Shown here piece by piece: positions 1 to 13,800 of a DNA stretch of 64,000 nt. Position numbers and translations under genes: made by a program. The notes beneath the pieces are model-generated. The model worked only from the letters and a program-made list of their open reading frames with translations. It searched no databases and was not told where the DNA came from. Source of the stretch: Trichoplax sp. H2 (taxonomy: Eukaryota > Placozoa > Uniplacotomia > Trichoplacea); contig NOWV01000020.1 of assembly GCA_003344405.1 (NCBI GenBank), forward strand, positions 248,001 to 312,000, given 5' to 3'. Each line of letters starts with the position of its first letter. Position 1 is the first letter of the stretch.

Positions 1-1935
1 ATTCTCGTATAGGCTATGATTAGTAGTTAACATCGCTATTAGCTATACTCACGTAATCCAAAGAGTTATTTTACTGCTGGTGCAACGAAGGATAGGTAAC
101 CGGTGCTGAAGCCATAGCTGTGATATTACAAACGCATGCCAGTATTAAAATTTTACTCTTATTATTTTTGCTTACGCGAAGTATTACGAGCTTGACATTC
201 TACTAGACAGAATTTAAAGAGAATTACCTAAACATAAAATATGATGGCATTATATATATGACTTATTTAAGAGTCGTCTACGATTGAATTGTGTTGGCAT
301 GTTGTATACTGTGTACACTACTGTAAATATTAAACTGCAGTATTTACTCGTATAATGTATACTGTAGGTTATAAAACGTGGGATGGAGGTCTCGTTTTGG
401 ATATCTCTAGTAGCGCCTTCCAAATTATTATACAATTATAATCAAATGACCGGAACATCAGTGTTCTCTACAATCTACTGTATATACTCATAACATCCAT
501 CCAATGCAAAGGCAAGAACGGCGTAGCGCTTATCCATCTTGAGCAGAGACTTAAAAGAGACTTTAGTTTCTGTTTTAGACCGGAAGATAGCCCTCTAAAC
601 TTTTCCCGATATGCTATGCTGTCAATGAATTAATTAACGAATTAATTATAATTATCATCATCAATCAATGTTATTGTTGATAATGTAGTCATAATGATCA
701 TTAACTATCCAATTAAATTAAAGTATATAACAATATCCTATTACTACTGTAGCTGCTGCTTTATTTTGTTTGTCAATGGTGCCAGTCGAGTATATGATCG
801 TTTGTCTTGTTATCAATGCAATTATTGATCTAAGTTAAATTGTATAATTTAATGACTATATAGCATAGAATGGCTTATCCGACATTATTCGTCGTCTTGA
901 CTAACAATTTGGTCCTCCTATTTATCAATTTTTTATTGATCTTCTATTTTTTTGGAAAGTACTTGATAGCTAAGCGTTCTTTATGTTAGTATCATTGTTC
1001 TGCCTTGTCAATAATGACCAAGGAGAGGAAAAAAGAAATTTTAATTGCATGAGAATATTCATAACAATGTCTATTGTACGCTTGGATCTGTTTATATCGA
1101 CGTTGGTAGAGAGTCCATTAAGACTTTTGACCTTTCTTAACTACTGTAAAGGCATTTTTTTCTTTTCGGTTATGATGACTCCGATTATAAAATTCTACTA
1201 CTTATTGTATAAAGCCTCTAGTTAGTTGCAATCCCTTGATCAATAGCATAGGAATACATAAATACATAATCTGCCATCTTTATCTATATAAGACCTATCT
1301 ACAAATTGAAGTAGTCTGATACCAACAATTTATTGCGTTGGATGAGAGAAAGGCAGGAAAAAAAAATTCATCGACTAGAACAGCGTCAAAGATTGTAGGT
1401 AAGTTTAGTATAAATATATCATTGACGGCCATTTTTCAACTTTCCACAATGGAATATCTTTTCTTCTTTTTATTAACTTGGTCTTATCTACACATTAATT
1501 GCTATTTATTACTTTTTTATCTAGTCAAAATCTCACCCGTCAAGATTTCTCATGTTGACATTGTCTCATCGATTTAGTCATCTTATGTAAAGAAACTGTT
1601 GTGAGCAAAAGAAGGAAGGTTGGAGAAATCAAAACATGACAAGAAATTGATCACTAAAAGAAAATAGAATCTCACCTTAATTAATCATCGTCTATCTGTC
1701 AACAAGAAAGATTTTTAGTTGAACAAAAAAGATCCAATAAGTCTTGGATAATTTATATAATAATTCATCTTTCAACTAGATTAACGTTTCAATTCTATTT
1801 ACGATCTTAGATAAAGGATATCTACGGCTATCCTTTATTTGTTGGTGTATACTTTAAGGCAGTAGTGAAACTGTAAATTAAACTTACAATTTTCATTTTA
1901 ATTACAATCGATTGCGACAATCAGCCATTATTATC
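1..1935. other. Gene-free 5' edge, possible untranslated exon
   Basis: AT-rich sequence with only short, unconvincing open frames. One point is notable: at 1399 there is a strong donor-like GTAAGT, and at 1924-1925 an AG lies 10 bases before the ATG of the next gene. A 5' untranslated exon ending at 1398 and spliced to 1926 is therefore possible; no upstream in-frame ATG is seen, so it would be non-coding. Nothing else is recognised here. Confidence 0.4.
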
Positions 1936-4900
1936 ATGCCAAGATCAAGTAGCCCTACTAAACAACAATTTCCCGATACTGGGCTATCTCTACCACCGAT
2001 CGCAGCGACAAATCATGGCGTTAACTTAGTAGAGAAAAGCGAACCATCTATTCGAAGCCATAATTCGAAAGAGGCTGGTTTAAGCAATGGTGTGAAATCG
2101 ATGCCTAGTAGTCCAGTTAGTAAAAGTAGAAATTTCCATCCTGGTCCACCTGCTTCACCACGCTCAATTAAGACATCACCACGCTCTAATAAGACATCGC
2201 CACGCTCTAATAAGTCATCACCTCGTCAGAATCTTAGCATGTTAACTGTTGATATGAATGCAGCTTCTATCTATCGTTTAAGTCGTTCATCGCCATCATC
2301 GCCAACAGGAACAAGACGAACTATCAACATGGATGAGAATGATGATGATCATTATCATCATGCAAAAGAAAGCGATGATTGCTATCAAGAAGATAATCGA
2401 GATATTCGATCGTCAGTTAGTCTATCACGAAAACTCCATGATATCCAACAGAAAATGAATCAGAACGATAGTCAATACTACCCACGGCAACGGCCCGTAA
2501 CAGTCGATCCATCAGAAGATATGGCTGCTAAAGTGAGGATGTCTAAATCCACTCCAACATCACCAACTTCATCTAGAAAATCTTTAATTGATGCAGCTAG
2601 AAAGTCTTCATGGTTAAAACAAGAAGAAGAAAACATTCAACGTATACATTATTATATGAATGAAAATGGCCAAAATCAGTAAGTATTCATATCCTCTTTT
2701 TATTCACTTAATTCGTCGGTTTTGATCAATTTAATTGGGATATTATCTGGATAGAGAGATATTCATTGCCGCTCTATAGTAGGTTAATCAATGATTTTGA
2801 ATCAACAAAGAATCCATACAGAGGATAACAACTCTACTAATGATTGTGGATTCAATAGCTATCAACAACTTTTTATTACAAGTTCATATGTTGTAATTAA
2901 ATACGCCTTGTTGATATTGTTCGAGATTTCCTTCTTTATAATGCATACCGAATATTAAACACGACGTTAAAATGTCATGGGAAAGCCAACACATGATTTA
3001 GTTGTTATTGACATTGAAAACATTACGTTTAATCTTGGTGGCGATGTCGACGATTCTTTTACAGTCCAAGATGAGAACTGGTTGTTACAGATATGGTGTT
3101 GTTACAGCTCGAATAACAGCATTTTTTGATTTTTAAACTGCAGTCAACTTGGACTTGCTATCCTGCTTATTACAAATATAGTGATTTTGAAATACTCGTT
3201 TAATAGAACTATTTAATTTTTTATCATTTCCTATGATAATAGATTCTCATTACCCTTGGAATAGTTATCTTCCCTATTTAATTTCTCTATAAATGGAAAA
3301 CATACTTTGAAGTGTAATAGACCTTTCTGTTTCTTTCCTATTCTTATCCACACAGACTCACAGAGTACTCTACAGTAAAGTATACTAGGACTACCTATTT
3401 TTTCCCCATCCCACTAGTTTAAAGCATAGTAGAACTATCCAATTTTTGTATGTTGTGGAGACATTTCCATGTTCCGTAGTCACTGGCGATATCAAGTTGC
3501 TGTTTGTAAAGGCGTACAAGAATTCCAATTGAAAGAGAAAGGGTTTCTACTGTCGACTATTTTACCATATCATAAGATTGTTCACTGGCTCCTAATAGAG
3601 AAATCGATGTTTCATTCGATATCTTTTTATCGTGTTGGATAAAAATGGGAATGAAATTCTATCGTACTTGGAAAATTAGTTATTAGTGGCGTTCGTGATA
3701 TGCACTATTAGGAGATTATAATTATATATGCTGTGCTAGAACGTAAACATCGTCGATTTTAGTGGATAAAGTAGTACAGGCAATGATGGATTGGATCATT
3801 ATCCCATCATCTTCATCCACGATGACTGGGTGTCTTATGGTACTTTAGCTTGTTACTCGAGCTTCAGCAATGATTGTAATAACGATTTGATAATTATCCT
3901 CCCATCTATTTCATCGATTACGTAGTTAGCTCTTACCTGACTGAGTCGATATTCGCTATTCGGTATGATAACTATTCCATCATCTTTACCGATAGAATAG
4001 ACAGGGTAAATTCGACCCTTACTAGAGTTTGATAATCAATCCCTCTTCCCTCTATTCTATCGACTATAAAGTTAGCAGTTACATGAATTAGTTTACCCCT
4101 TTCTAGATAATTATTCCATCATCTACTTTACCATAGAATAAACAGAGTAAATTCGGCCCCTTACTAGGCTTTGATAATTATAATTCATCAATTCATTATT
4201 CTTCCGTCTATTTTGCAGATTCCAAAGTCAGCATTTCATGAGCTAGTTGATATTCGTCTATTCAGTTTGATAATTAATTATTCAATCATCTACTTTACCG
4301 ATGAAATGGATAGAGTAAATTCGACCCTTACTACAACTACTGGTATCACGCAGTTTAATTAAGCTAAGGCATAATATGGCAAGTTTGTAGTCAATAAACA
4401 GATGGGTAGGATAAGAACGACTACTTTTACTATGTCTGATTACGAATAATGTTATAACAAACTTTGCAGCTTAAATTCAAGTATATTTACATTCTATACC
4501 GGTATAGATTTAGTATCGGTAAAATAAAATAGCTAGATTATCGAGTATTTATTTCTTTCCATTCGCTGGCACTCGAGCTATATCCCTTATCCCTTATTTT
4601 AGTTGGGTTGAATAGAACTAGTATAATATGGATAGAATAGCAATAAGAAATAGCATGATTTGAATTTTATTGGATGTAATGGCAGTTCAAATCACTAGAA
4701 TTAGAATGAATTAATATCATAGATGATAATATGAATTTAACCACTGCAAAATCAAGATGTTCGCATACAAGTAAGTAATATCGTTACTAGGCATTCAATT
4801 ATGATTATTTCTCATCATTAGATTGTCAGTAAGAGATGAATTAAGAAGGGAATACGAAGAATATCAAGCATTATATGGAAATACCCAATCAGAAAAAGGT

Positions 4901-5941
4901 GAACTAACTAGTGATGATAATAAGGAATCGTCAGATAATGAAAAATCTCCTCTTGATCAGCCACAATTGGCTGCAAGTCAAGGCGTTCAATATTACATCG
5001 CTACTAAAAGATACCTTGGACACCGAGAAAATACATCTCTACCATTCGATAATTGGCTATCGGTTAAAAATACTCAAAAGATTCAGGAAGCTAATGTGGC
5101 TAGGAAAGAAAAGCAACAGCAAATGTTAAAGAAGCAAGAAGAGGAAGAGAAGAGAAAACAAATTGCGCAAAAATTTTTCAATAAGTGGAAAACTAAAAAG
5201 GATCAAGAATATAAAGAGCAAAAACGCAAGGAACAACAAATGCAACAAGAAGAGCAAGAGTTCAGAAAAGAATTAAAAGAATTGAAAAAGCAACGGGTAC
5301 CTACTTTTGCCAAATGGGTAGATGTTAAAATGGAGGAGACGAAGAAAATTAAGCAAGAAGAAGAGCGAAAGCGTTTCGAGGAAGAAATGGAAAGGCGTCG
5401 GGTGATACAGTCACGATTTAGTCAAGCACCTTCTTTTGAATCGTGGATGAATAAGAAATCTCAATCAGAAAGTAAAGAGCGAGAAATGCTAGCAAGAGCT
5501 CAAGAAATGGAAGAAGAAAGAAGAAGAAAAGAACGAGAGAAGCGAATCGCTAAATCACCCTCTTTTCAATCTTGGCGTAAAAAGAAAAGGGAAGAAGAAG
5601 AGCACCAAAAAGAGCTTGCTAGGAAAGCGATGCAGGCAGAAATGTCCAAGTTAAACAAGATAAAAAATGAAAGATTTAAAGGTGTTCCATCCTTTGAAGA
5701 TTGGTTAGAAGCTAAAGCTAAGCAAATGACATTAGATAACTACGACAGCATGATGGAAGGGCGCGAACAACAAGGAAGTCTAGAACAGGAGAAAAAACGT
5801 ATGGAAAATTTATCCTTCGATATGTGGTTAGAAGAAAAGAGGAATCAGGGATTGATACCTACAGCACCTGCAACATCATCAAAGCATAAACTAGTTAAAG
5901 CTAGAAGTTTAGGATCGATCTATCAGGCAGCGCAGAATTGA
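1936..5941 (+). CDS. Coiled-coil protein with seven F-x-x-W repeats (CCDC34/CCDC181-like)
   Basis: Two exons, 1936-2678 and 4822-5941, join in phase (CA + A gives Gln248) across a GTAAG...TTAG intron, giving 620 aa. The start is the ATG at 1936; an earlier in-frame TTG is not needed. Residues 1-248 are disordered and rich in Ser, Pro and Lys, with a short tandem SPRSNKTSPR-type repeat around residues 75-98. Residues 249-620 are a highly charged Glu/Lys/Arg/Gln helix or coiled coil. Seven motifs of the form F-x-x-W-x-x-x-K have their Trp at about residues 326, 370, 413, 456, 499, 542 and 583. Repeated F-x-x-W-L-x-x-K motifs in a charged coiled coil resemble the CCDC34/CCDC181 group of cilia- or microtubule-associated proteins. 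That assignment rests on motif resemblance only; a MAP9-like protein is an alternative. No signal peptide or membrane segment. Confidence 0.85.
3977..4331. repeat. Degenerate intronic tandem repeat, about 140-165 bp period
   Basis: Within the single intron of the coiled-coil gene, a block beginning CCATCATCTTTACC... and running to ...GGGTAAATTCGACCC recurs at about 3977, 4116 and 4283. Copies are diverged but alignable by eye, including the following TTACTAG-GTTTGATAAT segment. A weaker related copy precedes at about 3800. No coding potential. Confidence 0.6.
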
Positions 5942-7583
5942 TCAATGTATCTCGATTACAAGAGTCTAATTGGATGATAAAGTTGGTCTCTAATTGAGTG
6001 AATTAAAGACTGTACTGGATAAACTACAGTTATAACTTGAAAGGATTTTAGTTTTATTTAAAATTATCAACTTGATGTAAACTGGATTCTTTCTATTACC
6101 TAGATAACACATTTTATCTTGTTGATCCAATTATTTGTATATGTTGCCTTATCCATCTGTCCTAGATCGATCGAAGCCTTTTCTTGTACCGACTGTTTCT
6201 ATTCCTCAATAACGTTTAATAACGTACTATCCAACAACCAATTGGCAATTGATGGCCTGTAATCATTTTATCATAAGCATCAATTACGTTAGCTTAAAAC
6301 ACTCATTTGGCTTATAAATATTATCTTGGCAAGATTGAAATTTTGGTTTCTTAAAATACTAATTTATCATACGACTCTAACGGTTATGAAGTAGATAATG
6401 TTAATATGTAGCTAGATTTTGTATAACCCTTCTCAGTCATTGCCGATTAGATCTATATTATTTAATGTCTGTACTAATTTCTATTTGTTTACAAAAAAAA
6501 TGAAATTTTTATGTTAACTCTTTTCTCGTTATTAGCGTTACTGCATAATGGCTGGCCTTAATTAAGTATTAATATAACATTAGAGACTATTGATATTGAT
6601 ACTCATCATCTAACTTGAACTTGTGTCTATGTATCGTAATTATAATGGACGATAGCTAGTTGAATCATATTGTGGGGCATTGCTAGAACTCAATTTGAAA
6701 GAATATTTTTTATCCTATATCTATTTCTTTCTTGCACTGTAATTTACTATCATAACTTGGTTAGAGGTTAATTTCGTGTCACTTTTCCTTGGCTATAGCG
6801 TTCATCATCGGGCATAAAATATTCAAATGTATTTGGCTATTACTCTAATAGAGGAAAAATGAAATTAACTTTGCCCTGCATGATTATAGTGAACGTATTT
6901 TACCGCATTTAATCGACTGTATAGTATAGGACGACTTACGAATAATTAATTTATGTACAAAACTCGAATTTAATGTATATTTACTATCTACAAGTACGAT
7001 ATTGATTACCTATCATTCTCAATTCTGTTAATTGTACTTTTAAATCTACTGTGGATGGACTAATATTCTTAGAATAAAGGATACACCTATCGTAATTCGT
7101 TCAATATTGTGTGTAAATAATAACTTTCCATCTTTAGAATTCTTCTATAGAAGTAGAGATTAGGTAGACGACTTTTCGAATTGATTTTATTTAACTTTTA
7201 CTTCAAAGTTAATCTAGATCAGTTATTTAAATGCGTACTATTTCACTCCAACAGTTACTCTCCACTCTTTTATGGGTATGCAATAATACGGACTAAAAAT
7301 AAATAGAATCAGGCAATAATTGTAGGCGATCTATGATATAGACGAATACGTTATGGGGGCTCTTGAATACGGCAGAAAAACTTCGGTAAGGTCAGCATTT
7401 ATTAAAACGGTTTCAAAGAATTCTAGCTATCGGATATTTTGGATCTCGTTGTTAAGAAGAGATGGCTATATGATGGATCCGCAATATCTATTTATTTATA
7501 CATAGTCAATAATTCATCATGATAGGCAATTTACGATATAGACGAGTACAACATGGGCCCATTATTATTGATTAATTATATCT
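5942..7583. other. Gene-free intergenic stretch
   Basis: Downstream of the coiled-coil gene stop. AT-rich, with stops in all frames and no recognisable exon, tRNA or promoter. A weak direct repeat (tatagacga-tac...atggg) occurs near 7338 and 7535, leading into the repeat region that follows. Confidence 0.5.
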
Positions 7584-7645
7584 CACTATGATACAAAATT
7601 CGGCAACATATCATACTCCATGTTGCGGAATTTTATACCATAGTG
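7584..7645. repeat. 62-bp imperfect inverted repeat (hairpin)
   Basis: Left arm starts CACTATGATACAAAATTC and the right arm ends GAATTTTATACCATAGTG. The arms are about 26 bp with three mismatched positions, separated by about 10 bases. The flanking sequence also contains shared motifs (gcggtagaaagactttgg near 7652 and a related copy near 7369). It may be the remnant of a small inverted-repeat element; no transposase is seen. Confidence 0.7.
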
Positions 7646-7899
7646 AATTATGAATGCGGTAGAAAGACTTTGGTTAGGCTGTAGTATATCTTTCTAAATA
7701 CAGCATAGTCTTGTTGTGTATTCAGTAAAGAAGCAGCTGGATTAAGCAAAAAGTAATCTCATAGTATATCACAAGTACAGCAGGCAATATCTTAGCATAT
7801 AATAGCATGCCAAAAGAAAGCCTATAATTCACTACAGTACACTATAAGTCTATTTTAAGTAAAAGTTCATTTTAGTAGCTAATATCATCAAGTCCGAGT

Positions 7900-9960
7900 A
7901 TCAAGTTACACTACTTTACTCAGGTGTTGCACAAATTCGAATTTCTACAGGTAGTTATGAATACTTTTATAATATTAGGGGCTAAAAGTCCTGACAGACA
8001 AATTTCTTTCCAACCTAGGCCACATTCTCTATAGTCGATATCGTCGAGTTTGTGTCTGAAGCGATTTATTACTCTGCTCGGATATTGTACAGATTACAAC
8101 AAGTAACTGTAGTTCTTAATACTTTTGATAATATAAGTATTAGGGGTTAAAAATTTCGCTGCCAAATTTCTTGTACTTGCTTCGGAATACTTTGAAACCT
8201 CGATGGCATTCATAATTATAAATACTTTGATAATACGAGTATTAGGGGTTGAAATTCCACTGCCAAATTTCTTCTACTTGCTTTGGAATATTTTGAAACC
8301 TCGATTGCATTCCTAGTTATAAATACTTTAATAATACGAGTATTAATATTGTACAAATTTGAATTTCCACATGCTCTTAGTCTGCTGTACTCGTTAACCA
8401 AGCTCTTTCCATATCCTCCTTCAATAAAGGATACAAATAAAAGACATTATCATCACTAAATCTTGTGCATCCTTTATGTGCCTACCACTTGACAACATTA
8501 CAGTGTAGTTACTAATATTGTAAATATTAGGGTTCAAATTCACGGCTGAGTGCGCTAAATATCTTCTAGGGTATCTGCTACTAGCTAGAAAGTTTTTACT
8601 GCATTCTCGACAGCCAAGACTATATTGCACAGATTTTGAATTTCTACAGGAAGTTATAAATAAATACTTTTGTAATGTTAGGGGCTACAACTCCCGGTAG
8701 CCAAATTTCTGCTACTTGCTTTGAAACCTTGTCTGCACTTCTCTACAGTCTACTGTCGAGTCTGAGTATGAAGTAATTTCATTGCACTACTCGAATATAA
8801 GCTATAGTACAGATTCCAATTTCTACAGGGAGTTATAAATACTTTTGTAATGTTAGGGGCTAAAACTCTCAGCTGCCAAATTTCTTCTACTTGCTTTGAA
8901 ACCTTGTCTGCACTTCTCTACAGTCTACCGTCGAGTCTGAGTATGAAGTGATTTTACTGTACTACTCGAATATAAGCTATAGCATATATTTGAATTTCTT
9001 CGGGTAGTTCTAAATACTTTTGTAATGTTAGGAGCTACAACTCTCGGCTACCAAATTTCTTCTACTTGCTTTGAAATCTTGACTCCACTTCTCTACAGTC
9101 TACCGTCGAGTTTGAGTATGAAGTGATTTCCTTGCACTACTCGAATATAAGCTATAGCACAGATTCCAATTTCTACTGGGAGTTCTAAATACTTTTGTAA
9201 TGTTAGGAGCTACAACTCTCGGCTGCCAAATTTCTTCTGCTTGCTTTGAAATCTTGAGCACTTCTCTACAGTCTACCGTCGAGTTTGAGTATGGAGTGAT
9301 TTCATTGCACTACTCGAATATAAGCTATAGCATAGATTCCAATTTCTACAGGTAGTTATAGTTATAAACTTTTGTAATGTTGTTAGGGGCTAAAATTCTC
9401 GACTGCTGAATTTCTTCTACTTGCTTTGAAATCTTGACTCCACTTCTCTACAACCTACCGTCGGGTTTGAGTATGGAGTGATTTCATTGCACTACTCGAA
9501 TATAAGCTATAGCATAGATTCCAATTTCTACAGGTAGTTATAGTTATAAACTTCTGTAACGTTGTTAGGGGCTAAAATTCTCGACTGCTGAATTTCTTCT
9601 ACTTGCTTTGAAATCTTGACTCCACTTCTTTCCAGTCTACCGTCGAGTCTGAGTATGGAGTGTTTCATTGTACTTCTCGAATATAGCACAGATTCGAATT
9701 TCTACGGGTAGTTATAAATACTTTTGTAATATTAGGGGCTATAACTTCCGGCTACCAGATTACTTTTGCTTGCTTTGATTCTCTATAGTCAATATTGCAC
9801 AGATCTGAATTTCTACAGGTGCAGTTACTATAAAACTATAAAATATTCGGGATTAAAACTGGCGGCTAAATTTTTATTTCACTTGCTTTGAAGCCTTTAT
9901 TATTACGCAATTTTCAACAGTTAGTACTATAAAGTTTGTATAAGAAGAAGGCATTGAATA
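7900..9960. repeat. Tandem array, about 174-bp unit, roughly 11 copies
   Basis: A unit containing AATTTCTACAGG-AGTTATAAATAC, then TTTTGTAATGTTAGGGGCTA, then TTTCTTCTACTTGCTTTGAA and CTACAGTCTACCGTCGAGT recurs head to tail. Best-preserved starts are at about 8818, 8993, 9168, 9340 and 9517; diverged and shortened copies lie at about 7935, 8090, 8310, 8630, 9690 and 9795. The central copies are most alike and the edges most decayed, the usual pattern for a tandem satellite maintained by unequal exchange. Short open frames inside it are chance. Confidence 0.9.
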
Positions 9961-10820
9961 CACATACAAGTGATGGTTTTTTATACACTTTCAGTTCTCC
10001 AACGAGAAGCTAAAACTCTCCAATTTGGAAAACGCTCGGCTATGTGCGCCATTTTCGTCTAGCGCTTTGCTAGGCGTCATTTTACCCAACTCTATATTGT
10101 TGGTAGTACCAGTACTGAAGAGCTAGGTCTGGCTATATGCTATACACCACGATACAACGATCGGTAAGCAAGCTATACAGTACTGTATCGACCGCGTGGT
10201 AGTATCAGTATGGTAGGTATCCTACTATACCAAGCTGTCGTGAGCCGAGGTCAGAGGAAAATTCCTGTATGATAATACATTTGTAGGTTGTTATTTTCTC
10301 TATAGTTTACTATACAAACCAGTCAAGCGTGTCAGTATCAAGATAGTATTGCAATTTCGTTATGCCTGGCTAAGCTAACTTGAGCTGTAGGTTAGTTTAC
10401 TTTGCAATTTGATGATTTCTAACGCTAGATTCCGCTTTATATCGTTGAAACTTTGCTATTAGTTCATTTAATTAGAGTAGAAAGTGACTATATTATTCAA
10501 TGGTTGTTTCCTGTGTTTAAACTACGTGTAAAATTGAGTTTTTTGTTGGCGTATCGATTGGTCGGCACTCAAGGGAAAAGCCATGACAGGATTATTTTAA
10601 GAAGAATCAATCCATCGGACTGGTAGACAAATTGGATTGGATTGGATTGCTATGAAATGTCTCTTCACTACTTGACGAATTGGAGTGGATATAACGCTGG
10701 AGTTATCAAAGTATAGAGACAATTTAAGCAATAGCAATAGTCGGCAGTAGTACTGGCTATTTCATTACTGTCAAGCATAAAATCAAGGTTATGTCAGATT
10801 TTGGCCACTGCACGATCAAC
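9961..10820. other. Gene-free stretch upstream of AMBRA1
   Basis: No exon, RNA gene or strong repeat recognised. It presumably holds the promoter and 5' leader of the AMBRA1-like gene, but no TATA or initiator element can be called with confidence. Confidence 0.4.
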
Positions 10821-13800
10821 ATGTCGCAATATAGCAAAAGTAGAAATATCAGTCAGTGTGTTATTGCAAGACGAAACGGTTTATTCAATCAACATGACCG
10901 CCATGCAATGGATCAATATGCGGAAGATTACGCTGCTCAATTCACTACTCATAAGGTAACGCTATGAATAACGACGATGCTTAATACTACTCTAGCTCAG
11001 CTTGAAGTGACGTCAGTTTTCTTCCCTGCTGATGTTGATGTTTCATAATTTTCCTACAAAAAGGCAATCGCTTTCGATAGTGAAATGGCATCGATTGGTG
11101 TCATTTAGTGCAAAGGAATTCATGCAATTGAATACCGAGTCCATTTGACAATAAGCTACACAGTATTTTTTCATTACAACAGCTAATTCTTGTCCAAACG
11201 TATGCATCTATTGAATGAAGTAGTAAGAATGATCAACGTACTTTAGCACGCAAGGATTAGCCATTTAACGACGATATGTTGTTAATATCGAGCTCATCGG
11301 ACAATATGTTACATGCACAGTATTTTTCATTACAACGGCCATGTACTTACGATCTAGTATGGTACTGACATGAAGTGATGATTGCATCTCACAGTCGAAA
11401 CATTTTTGTATGGATAATTGGTAATAGTATGTAAACATGGACGTATAGAGCTATAGATTCACAATTCTTTCGTACAATAGAACTTTTAAAAACTCTCCCT
11501 GTCGAGCGTTGATTCCTATTTCATGATTGAAATGAGCTACGGCAGACTGCAGTGATGGAGGCGTTATGTACAATTGTACATTGTAGATTTGCCAACTGTA
11601 AATTCAGCTTGCACACTAAAATTTCCTGCTTTAACATACTCTATACAATAGTCGCTAGCAAATTGCTGTAATATAGGATTTTTTATTCCATTGCTGTTTA
11701 CATGGCCAATGAAATTAGATGCGTCTAAATGCTTTGATAATTAATTTATAATTTATGCCTAAATACAGTATCTAGGATAATCAAGCTCTTACTCCATGAA
11801 GTTTTAATACAATTCTGCTAAATAATTCATTCTATAGCTCACTACTGAGGTATACTTTCGAATCATTGTCACCATACCGAAAATATAGACGCGCAGGGAG
11901 TTAATCTATTTTGCAGCTATACCATATACGAGTAATCGTATTGCATTAATATGTGGATCAATCATACTTTGCATAAATACCTTAAATTATTACAAAATGA
12001 TAGATTACAGGCATTGACACTATAATTACAGTATATTGAGTCGAAATGACGATAAATAGGAAATGTGATAAGGAGATCTTTGTTAGTAAGCTTGGAATGG
12101 AACCTCTGTAAAAGGTCTAGAGTGCCTTCGTAATGATATATTTGACAAGTATGAAAAATACTACACTTGCGCCCTTGATATAAAACTAGACCTGAAAACT
12201 TCCAACAGTTTATTGCTTGCTTTAATCATAACGATGTAAAACTAATAATAGTACGTCTAATGCGTTGATAACAATATTTGTTGAGATATTTTAAACACGA
12301 CAGTCTTCCTTAGAAGCCTATCGATTTATTACCTTCTTTATGTTGAATAAATTATGATACTATTGACAGTTTTTGATGTAGTGCTTCATATTTTATACGT
12401 TCCATATATTGGTTTAGGTAGCAAAATCTTTCATCTTGTATGAATGTTATCTACGTGTATCTAAACATTTGACTATCGTTTCGTTATTAATTAATTATGT
12501 ATAATGATTGAACTATTGATCATCGGATTAATTTAGAGCTGTGATCTTCCTGATACCTTGCGCACTACTTTCGTCATAGCATTCAGCTGCAACAAGTAAG
12601 TAAGAGCAAATATTTTGAAATAAGCAATGTTAACTATTATTTGAAATTGCCCTATATTACATAAGTAATTAACTCAGTCTAAAACGATGGTACTATACTG
12701 CTAAATATTGCTCTATATAGAGTAGAGCTAGTATCAATGATTTATGATTGATTGCAAAGTTATCACAGAAATATGTCGTAAGTTGTATAGCGAATTTAAA
12801 GAACAAAGCTTAGCGACTTTATAATTGTACAATAATTTAATTTGAACTTAGCCAGTGGATAGCATCAGCTCATGGAGACCATACAATAAGGATATGCGAT
12901 ATTCATACCGGCCAGTGCTTTCAAACGCTTTCAGGTCATCCTAGAACACCATGGACCCTGGCCTGGCATCCTAAAATGAATAACGTTTTGGCATCTGGTT
13001 GCTTAGGTGGTCAAATTCGTGTGTGGAATTTACAGGTGGGGTATAAGCAATGATTGTCTAATCATTTATTAATAGTCAAGGCAGTTGTTATTTCAGCTAT
13101 ATCCATTAAGTATGTATATATATACAATATTTAACTTAGTTTGGTATTATGCTAAAATAATATCAGTGGCAGTATTTGGTCTTATCCTAACTAATTTGCG
13201 TCGAGATACAATACGCGTATTTCTTGCAAATTGGACAATTCCAAATTTTTATATTCTCCGAATGCATATAAATCCTTTATTGTGTCATTAATTTATCATG
13301 TCTAAGTAATGCTTTATTTAATTTAATCCATGTTTAAACAATTAGGGTGGCAGCGAAACGTATTGTGTTGAGAATTCTGCCGTGATCAATTCGATTGCCT
13401 TCAGCCCTAAAGCAGCTTATACACTATTTATTACAACTGGCAATAAGCTGATGTTGTGGGATTGGCGAGAACCGGCTCCATGCATTTCCGTAGGTACTGC
13501 AAATCCAATCGAAAAAATTAGGTAATTAGTTTTTGGTTAGATGCAGTTTAAAAAAGTGCATTGTAACATATATTGTGATGATAAAATATCTTTATTATAA
13601 TGAAATAGTTACCCAATGTTTGCATCTCGTGCTGATATTTTGCTTATTTACTTTCATTGATTAGCAGATTGTTCTGAATCCATATCCTGTGATTTAAGCA
13701 TCTGCCTCTTGTTTTTTATTTCAATAAAGGTTAATCAAGTTTCATCAAAGTGGAGATTTTTTATTATCAGCCATTACAAATGTTCCTATGGGCGATTTGA

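Noticed and set aside
8216-8630. Open frames within the 174-bp array
   Set aside because: They are not preserved between repeat copies, so they are chance frames in satellite DNA.
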